NCBI RefSeq assembly: GCF_023516595.1
Contig: NZ_JAMGBG010000117.1
Coordinates: 24,310 to 88,309, forward strand
DNA: 64,000 bases
DNA from: Streptomyces neyagawaensis
Lineage (GTDB): Bacteria; Actinomycetota; Actinomycetes; Streptomycetales; Streptomycetaceae
Reading direction: 5' to 3'
Made by a program: the position numbers and the translations under genes. The notes beneath the pieces were generated by a model. That model was given only the letters and a program-made list of their open reading frames with translations, had not been told where the DNA came from and searched no databases. Shown piece by piece: positions 58,897-64,000 of the stretch. The first letter of the stretch is position 1, and each line of letters begins with the position of its first letter.

Positions 58897-59360
58897 TCCA
58901 GGAACTCCCCGTCCACATACACCCACGCCCCGTCCACCCGCTCGAACCGGCTGCGTTCGTGCAGGGTGCCGTCGTGGAACGAGGCGCGGAAGGTGACCGT
59001 GCCGGTGGTGTGGAAGGCCGAACCCTCGCTCGTGCCGAGGATCTCCAGGCCGGTCCAGCGCATGCCCGGGTCGAAGTCGACGTGTGCCGGGCGCGTGCGC
59101 GGATGCCAGGTCCGCAGGAGGTACGCCTCGTCCTGGACGACGAAGGCGCTGTACCGGGACCGCATCAGGGCCTCGGCGGTCGGGGCCCCGGCCGGTCCGG
59201 CGTGGAAACGGCCGCAGCAGTCCGCGTACACGCCCGGAAGACCGCACGGGCAAGGGCCGGCCGCCCTCGACGGCACCCCGCCGGGCGCCGAGGACCTGGC
59301 GGCGGACCGGGACGAGGTCTTCGAACGGGCCTTGGGGCTGCGACGCGACGACATGACCGT
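58893..59360 (-). CDS. YchJ-family (UPF0225) protein with SEC-C-type zinc motif
   Basis: Predicted 155 residues. A disordered basic/Ser-rich start is followed by 'CPCGLPGVYADCCGRFHAG', then the NTF2-like YchJ domain 'ALMRSRYSAFVVQDEAYLLRTWHP', ending 'ERVDGAWVYVDG'. The N-terminal 40 residues exceed the usual family length, so a later start is possible. Role unknown. It follows the M1 peptidase gene by 55 nt on the same strand. Confidence 0.82.
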   Translation of the reverse strand, partial: TVMSSRRSPKARSKTSSRSAARSSAPGGVPSRAAGPCPCGLPGVYADCCGRFHAGPAGAPTAEALMRSRYSAFVVQDEAYLLRTWHPRTRPAHVDFDPGMRWTGLEILGTSEGSAFHTTGTVTFRASFHDGTLHERSRFERVDGAWVYVDGEFLD

Positions 59361-59415
59361 CATTCTGCCCGCCCTCGACACACGCCCTTACGCGGAGCCC
59401 CCTGCGCGGAGCCTC

Positions 59416-60858
59416 TTACGCCGTGCCCGCGTTTGTCGGCGGATACGGCGGCCGGGCCGGCACCGCTCCACCCGTCGGCGACGCCTGCGGCAGCGGCGGC
59501 AGCGCCGGCTCGTACAGCCACGCCGCGAACAGGTCGTCCAGCGGCCCGTCCGCGTACCGCCCGGCGTGCGCGGTGAACGACGCCGTCGTCACCGCACCCC
59601 CGCGATGCACCGTCGCCCAGCCGCGCAGCATCCGGAAGAACGCCGCGTCACCGAGGGCGCAGCGCACCGCGTGCACGGTCAGCCCGCCACGCTCGTAGAG
59701 CCGGTCGTCGAACATCAGCTTGCGGCCCGGATCCGCCAGCCGCAGATCCTGCGGTAGCGCCGCGAGCTTGCGGTGCGCGGCGGCCGCCAGCTGCGCCGCC
59801 GTACGCCCGCCGGACCGCTCCGACCACAGCCACTCCGCGTACTTGGCGAACCCCTCGTTCAGCCAGATATGGCGCCAGTCCGCGATGGACACGCTGTTGC
59901 CGAACCACTGGTGGGCCAGTTCGTGCGCGACCAGCCGCTCCGAACCACGCGCCCCGTCCACATGATTGGCGCCGAACAGCGACAACCCCTGTGCCTCCAC
60001 CGGGACATCGAGCTCCTCCTCGGTCACCACCACCGCGTACTCACCGAACGGGTACGGCCCGAAAAGCTCCTCGAACAGCTCCATCATGGCGGGCTGCCGC
60101 GCGAAGTCCCGCGAGAACTCGGTGAGCATGTGCGCCGGGATGTGCCCGTGCTGCGGCACCCCGCCGGGCCCCGGATCGCCCAGCAGCACCGTCTGGTACT
60201 TCCCGATCGACAGGCCGACGAGATAGCTCGACGTCGGCGCCGACTGCTCGTACACCCACGTCGTCGTGGACGCCTTCGTCGTCCGCGTCAGCAGCCGCCC
60301 GCCCGCGACCACCTGGTACGCCGACGGCGTGGTGATCGAGATCTGGTACGACGCCTTGTCCGCCGGCCGGTCGTTGCACGGGTACCACGACGGCGCCCCC
60401 ACCGGCTGGCTCGCCACCAGCGCCCCGTCCGCCAGCTCCTCCCAACCGAGCCCGCCCCACGGGCTGTTGACCGGCTTCGGATTCCCCGACCACTGCACCT
60501 CGACCGTGAACGCCGCCCCCGCCCGGATCGGCTTGGCGGGCCGGACGCGCAGCCTGCCGCCCCGGTGCGTGTAGTGCGGGGCCCGCCCGTCGACCCGGAC
60601 CCGGCCGACCTTGAAGTCGGCGAGGTTCAACTGGAACTCGGTGAGCGCCGCACGGCCCGCTATGGCGTTCAGCCGCGCGGTGCCGGACAGCCGGTTGGGC
60701 CCGGGACGGTAGTCCACGCCCAGCTCGTACCGGTGCACCCGGTAACGGGCGTCACCGTTCGCCGGGAAGTACGGGTCCGGACCCATCGCCTGCTGAACCG
60801 CCACTGCCGCTTCTGCTCCCCGCTCCGCTGTCGTACGACGTCCATCGTCCCCCGGCAT
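59416..60858 (-). CDS. M1-family zinc metallopeptidase (aminopeptidase-like)
   Basis: Predicted 480 residues. Zinc site 'HELAHQWFGN' with the third ligand Glu 18 residues on in 'NEGFAKYAEWLW'; the 'GxMEN'-type exopeptidase loop is replaced by 'EAQGLSLFGANHV', as in the actinobacterial branch. No signal peptide. It is shorter than PepN and lacks the C-terminal helical domain. Its start (ATG 60858, or GTG 60867) lies 5-14 nt after the stop of the Pls/PosA synthetase, so the two are tightly coupled. Confidence 0.88.
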   Translation of the reverse strand: MPGDDGRRTTAERGAEAAVAVQQAMGPDPYFPANGDARYRVHRYELGVDYRPGPNRLSGTARLNAIAGRAALTEFQLNLADFKVGRVRVDGRAPHYTHRGGRLRVRPAKPIRAGAAFTVEVQWSGNPKPVNSPWGGLGWEELADGALVASQPVGAPSWYPCNDRPADKASYQISITTPSAYQVVAGGRLLTRTTKASTTTWVYEQSAPTSSYLVGLSIGKYQTVLLGDPGPGGVPQHGHIPAHMLTEFSRDFARQPAMMELFEELFGPYPFGEYAVVVTEEELDVPVEAQGLSLFGANHVDGARGSERLVAHELAHQWFGNSVSIADWRHIWLNEGFAKYAEWLWSERSGGRTAAQLAAAAHRKLAALPQDLRLADPGRKLMFDDRLYERGGLTVHAVRCALGDAAFFRMLRGWATVHRGGAVTTASFTAHAGRYADGPLDDLFAAWLYEPALPPLPQASPTGGAVPARPPYPPTNAGTA

Positions 60859-60872
60859 CGCGGACACGGCAC

Positions 60873-63800
60873 TCAGGGCCGCCACACCTCGATCGGGTTG
60901 CCCAGCCACCGGGTGTCGTCAGGGACGGACTCCGCGGCCATGACCAGCGACGCCGGACCCAGCGTGGTGCGAGCCCCGACCACACTGCCGGGCAGGACGA
61001 TCCCGCCCGGGCCCAACGTGGCGCCCTCACGGAGTTCCACAGTATCCGTCCGCAAGATCCGGTCGTGGAAGAGGTGGGTCTGCAGCACGCATCCCCGGTT
61101 CACCGTGGCGCCGTCGCCGAGCGTCACCAGATCGGTCTCGGGCAGCCAGTAGCTCTCCACCCACACCCCCCTGCCGATCCGCGCCCCGAGCCCACGCAGC
61201 CACACGTTCATCAGCGGCGTACCGGGCACCGACCCGGCCAGCCACGGCACGGCCACCACTTCCACGAAGGTGTCCGCCAGCTCGTTGCGCCACACGAACC
61301 CGCTCCACAGCGGATGCTCACCGCTGCGGTGCCGCCCCACGAGCAGCCACTTCGCGACGACCGACAACACACCCCCCAGTGCGCCCGCGCCGATCAGCAC
61401 CAGCCCACCGAACAGCCACCCCCAGCCGCCGAGCGCGCTCAGCACGGCCACGGTCAGCAGCGCCAGCCCCGCCGAGCAGAACACCGGCACGATCCGGCAC
61501 AGCTCCACCAGGGCCCGCGCCCACAGCAGCCGCGCCGGCGGCTCGTACGTCCGGCTCTGGTCCCCGCCGGTCGCCGCCCTCGGCAGCTTCATCGGCGGCA
61601 GCCCCAGGTACGAGCTGCCCTTCTTCGCCTTCTTCGGCGTCGCCGACAGCACCCCGACCAACCCGCCGTCCGGCACGGAACGCCCCGGCGCGGTCATCCC
61701 GGAGTTCCCGAGGAACGCCCGCCGCCCGATCTCCGCCCGCCCGATCCGCATCCAGCCGCCACCCAGCTCGTACGGCGCGGTCAGCGTGTCGTCCGCGAGG
61801 AACGCCCCGTCCCCGACGGTCGTCAGGCTCGGCAGCGCGAGCACGGTGGACACCTCGGCGCCCTTCCCGATCCGCATCCCCAGCAGCCGCAGCCACATCG
61901 GCGTGACCAGCCCGGCGTACAGCGGGAACAGCGTCTCCCGCGACCGGTCCATCAGCTGCGTCACCGTCCACGCCTGCCAGCCGACCCGGCTGTGCGTGGG
62001 ATGCGTGCCCTCCCGCAGCCCCAGGCTCAGCAGCCGCACAGCCACGAGCAGCAACAGCGCGTACGCCGCCCCGAACGCGAGCGTCGCGGGCACCAGGCCC
62101 ACCGCCGCGCCCCGCACCGCGGACCCGAGCCCCGCACCCGGCGCCACGAACAGCGTCAGCACGGCCAGCGCGGCGACCCCGGCGAGCAGCGGCAGCGCGG
62201 TCAGCCCGACACCGGTCGCCCCGTACGCGGCCCGCCAGAACCGGCCCCGCTGCGGACGCTCCTTCGGCCAGTTCCGCTTCGCCTTGCCCAGCTTGACCGC
62301 GGGGGCCCCGGCCCAGCGCTGCCCGGTGGGGATCTGCCCGGCCACCGCCGACCCCGGCGCCACCTCGGCCCGCTTGCCGACCCGCGCCCCCGGCAGCAGC
62401 ATGCTCCGCGTCCCGACCACCGCGCCGGCGCCCACCTTCACGGCACCGATCTCCAGCCGGTCCCCGTCCAGCCAGTACCCGGACAGGTCCACCTCCGACT
62501 CCACGGCCGCGCCCCGACCGAGCTTCAGCAGCCCGGTCACCGGCGGCAGCGCGTGCAGGTCCACATCGGCCCCCACCTTGGCGCCCAGCGCCCGCGCGTA
62601 CCGCTCCAGCCACACCCCGGTCAGCGAGGTCGCCCCGCTGAACTCGGCCAACCGCTCCGCGGCCCACAGCCGCAGATGCACGCTCCCGCCGCGCGCGTAC
62701 CGCCCCGGCCGGACCCCGCGCAGCAACAGCCGCGCCCCGCCCGCCGCCACCGCGAGCCGCCCCGGCGGCGTGAAGAACACCAGCGCACCCGCCGCCACGG
62801 CCCACCAGGGCGCCGTCGGCAGCCACGCGTACGACCCGAGCAGATTGCCCAGCGCCGCCAGCGGCACCACCCATCGCAGCCCCAGCAGCGTGAACAGCGG
62901 CACGAGCAGCAGCAGTTGCACGACCCGCGCCCGCACCGGCACGGGCACCACGGCCCGCCCCGCGCCGTCCTCCTGCGCCGACTCCTCCAGGTACCGGGCC
63001 AGCTTCCGCAGCGTCGGCCGCTGATAGACGTCCAGCACGGCCACGCTCGGATACCGGCGCCGCAGCCGCGTCGTCAGCTGCGCGGCCGCCAGACTGCCGC
63101 CGCCGATCGCGAAGAAGTCGTCGTCGGCGCCGCCCACCGGCGCACCCAGCACCTCGGCCCACTGCTCGGCGAGCCACGCCTCGGTGCCGTACAACTGCTC
63201 GGCCGGCCCACCGGTCTCCAACTCGGGCAGCGGCCACGGCAGTGCGTCCCGGTCGACCTTCCCCGACGTCCGCGTCGGCAGCTCCTCGACCGGCGCCAGC
63301 AGCGGCACCAGCGCCGCCGGCAGCTCCGCCCGCAGCCGCTCCACCGCCGCCGCCCGGTCCCACCCGTCCTGGGTGACCACATACCCGACCAGCAGCTGAT
63401 TCCCGCTCCGCGCGGTCCGTACGGCGGCCGCGGCGCCCGCGACCCCGGGCAGGCCCTGCAAGGCGGCGTCCACCTCGCCCAGCTCGATCCGCCGCCCGCC
63501 GAGCTTGATCTGCTCGTCCGCCCGCCCGAGGAAGACCAGCCCCTCCGGCTCGGCCCGCACCAGGTCACCGCTGCGGTACGCCCGCTCCCAGCCGAGCGGG
63601 GGAAGCGGCGCGTACTTCTCCGCGTCCTTCTCGGCGTCGAGATACCGCGCGAGCCCCACCCCGCCGATCACCAGCTGCCCGCTGCCGCCCATCGGCACCG
63701 GCTCCCCGGCCTCGTCGACGACGGCCAGCTCCCAGCCGTTCAGCGGCAGCCCGATCCGGATCGGCTCCGCGCCGCTCATCAGCGAGGCACACGCGACGAC

Positions 63801-64000
63801 GGTCGCCTCGGTCGGCCCGTACGTGTTCCAGACCTCGCGCCCCTCCGTCACCAGCCGCTGCGCCAGCTCCGGCGGGCACGCCTCACCGCCGAAGATCAGC
63901 AGCCGGACGTCGTTGAGCGTCTCCGGCTCCCACAGCGCCGCGAGCGTCGGCACCGTCGACACCACGGTGATCTCCTGCTCGACCAGCCACGGCCCCAGAT
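60873..64000 (-). CDS. Pls/PosA-family nonribosomal peptide synthetase (5' end outside window)
   Basis: At least 1042 residues are visible and the frame stays open to the window edge. Adenylation core motifs: 'NTYGPTEATVV' (A5), 'YRSGDLVR' (A7), 'GRADEQIKLGGRRIELGEVDAAL' (A8) and 'RTSGKVDRDALP' (A10). A carrier domain follows ('DDDFFAIGGGSLAAAQL', phosphopantetheine Ser), then six predicted membrane helices in pairs alternating with left-handed beta-helix (hexapeptide) acyltransferase-like domains. That is the architecture of epsilon-poly-lysine synthetase and its relatives, single-module membrane enzymes that make homopolymers of an amino acid. The N-terminal part of the A domain is cut off, so the substrate code cannot be read in full. 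Confidence 0.88.
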   Translation of the reverse strand, partial: LGPWLVEQEITVVSTVPTLAALWEPETLNDVRLLIFGGEACPPELAQRLVTEGREVWNTYGPTEATVVACASLMSGAEPIRIGLPLNGWELAVVDEAGEPVPMGGSGQLVIGGVGLARYLDAEKDAEKYAPLPPLGWERAYRSGDLVRAEPEGLVFLGRADEQIKLGGRRIELGEVDAALQGLPGVAGAAAAVRTARSGNQLLVGYVVTQDGWDRAAAVERLRAELPAALVPLLAPVEELPTRTSGKVDRDALPWPLPELETGGPAEQLYGTEAWLAEQWAEVLGAPVGGADDDFFAIGGGSLAAAQLTTRLRRRYPSVAVLDVYQRPTLRKLARYLEESAQEDGAGRAVVPVPVRARVVQLLLLVPLFTLLGLRWVVPLAALGNLLGSYAWLPTAPWWAVAAGALVFFTPPGRLAVAAGGARLLLRGVRPGRYARGGSVHLRLWAAERLAEFSGATSLTGVWLERYARALGAKVGADVDLHALPPVTGLLKLGRGAAVESEVDLSGYWLDGDRLEIGAVKVGAGAVVGTRSMLLPGARVGKRAEVAPGSAVAGQIPTGQRWAGAPAVKLGKAKRNWPKERPQRGRFWRAAYGATGVGLTALPLLAGVAALAVLTLFVAPGAGLGSAVRGAAVGLVPATLAFGAAYALLLLVAVRLLSLGLREGTHPTHSRVGWQAWTVTQLMDRSRETLFPLYAGLVTPMWLRLLGMRIGKGAEVSTVLALPSLTTVGDGAFLADDTLTAPYELGGGWMRIGRAEIGRRAFLGNSGMTAPGRSVPDGGLVGVLSATPKKAKKGSSYLGLPPMKLPRAATGGDQSRTYEPPARLLWARALVELCRIVPVFCSAGLALLTVAVLSALGGWGWLFGGLVLIGAGALGGVLSVVAKWLLVGRHRSGEHPLWSGFVWRNELADTFVEVVAVPWLAGSVPGTPLMNVWLRGLGARIGRGVWVESYWLPETDLVTLGDGATVNRGCVLQTHLFHDRILRTDTVELREGATLGPGGIVLPGSVVGARTTLGPASLVMAAESVPDDTRWLGNPIEVWRP

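Overview
The window is a stretch of high-G+C actinobacterial chromosome, almost certainly Streptomyces. Third codon positions are nearly all G/C, GTG starts are common, some genes look leaderless, TetR/GntR/LysR regulators are numerous, and the secreted and signalling families (class F sortase, Tat-exported GH11 xylanase, Pls/PosA-type NRPS, SoxR, CitM) are typical of the genus. No rRNA, tRNA or CRISPR array was seen. Both ends are cut inside genes: a CoA-transferase at the left and a Pls/PosA-like synthetase at the right.

Layout. 1-3.7 kb: partial CaiB/BaiF CoA-transferase, then a DrrAB-like ABC exporter divergent from its TetR regulator, with two copies of one operator. 3.7-7.0 kb: homogentisate dioxygenase, a GntR/UTRA regulator and an orphan type-ISP specificity domain. 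7.3-13.2 kb: TetR, a molybdopterin oxidoreductase, and a CitMHS citrate carrier with an MFS protein. 13.3-15.8 kb: class F sortase with an overlapping small surface protein, and a DUF3574 protein. 15.9-20.1 kb: aldehyde and alcohol dehydrogenases and an MHS symporter. 20.1-26.9 kb: EamA exporter, TetR with a divergent acyl-CoA dehydrogenase, YiaA-like protein, a second TetR, and a cysteine-desulfurase-like enzyme divergent from a LysR regulator. 27.2-31.8 kb: GH11 xylanase with a CE4 deacetylase, MaoC hydratase, SoxR, an ATP-dependent RNA ligase and an unknown gene. 31.9-38.5 kb: unknown zinc-ribbon protein, secreted penicillin-acylase-family enzyme, alpha/beta hydrolase, NamZ-type muramidase.

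38.8-48.3 kb looks like one conserved fatty-acyl-type locus (SDR, KstR2-like TetR, ACAD11-like dehydrogenase, APH-like phosphotransferase). Its two halves share an operator sequence but are now separated by a foreign-looking insert at 40.4-46.0 kb. The insert holds a two-TM protein and a three-gene operon (ClpX-like AAA+ ATPase, unknown 336-residue protein, VirD4/TraG-like ATPase), and it ends at a decayed IS630 element whose terminal repeat supplies the stop codon of the dehydrogenase. I know of no described system with this composition; it is the main candidate for something new here.

48.4-64.0 kb: MBL hydrolase, histidine-rich protein, two DUF202 proteins, Nudix hydrolase, DMT transporter, FAD dehydrogenase, a sulfite-oxidase-like protein with its cytochrome b partner, a 201-bp MITE, the gluconate cluster (gntT, gntK and a divergent GntR), a YchJ-like protein, an M1 metallopeptidase and the Pls/PosA synthetase. 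Several promoters carry well-formed dyads. Repeats of the same dyad at separate promoters let probable regulons be proposed. All functions are read from sequence by eye, with no database search.
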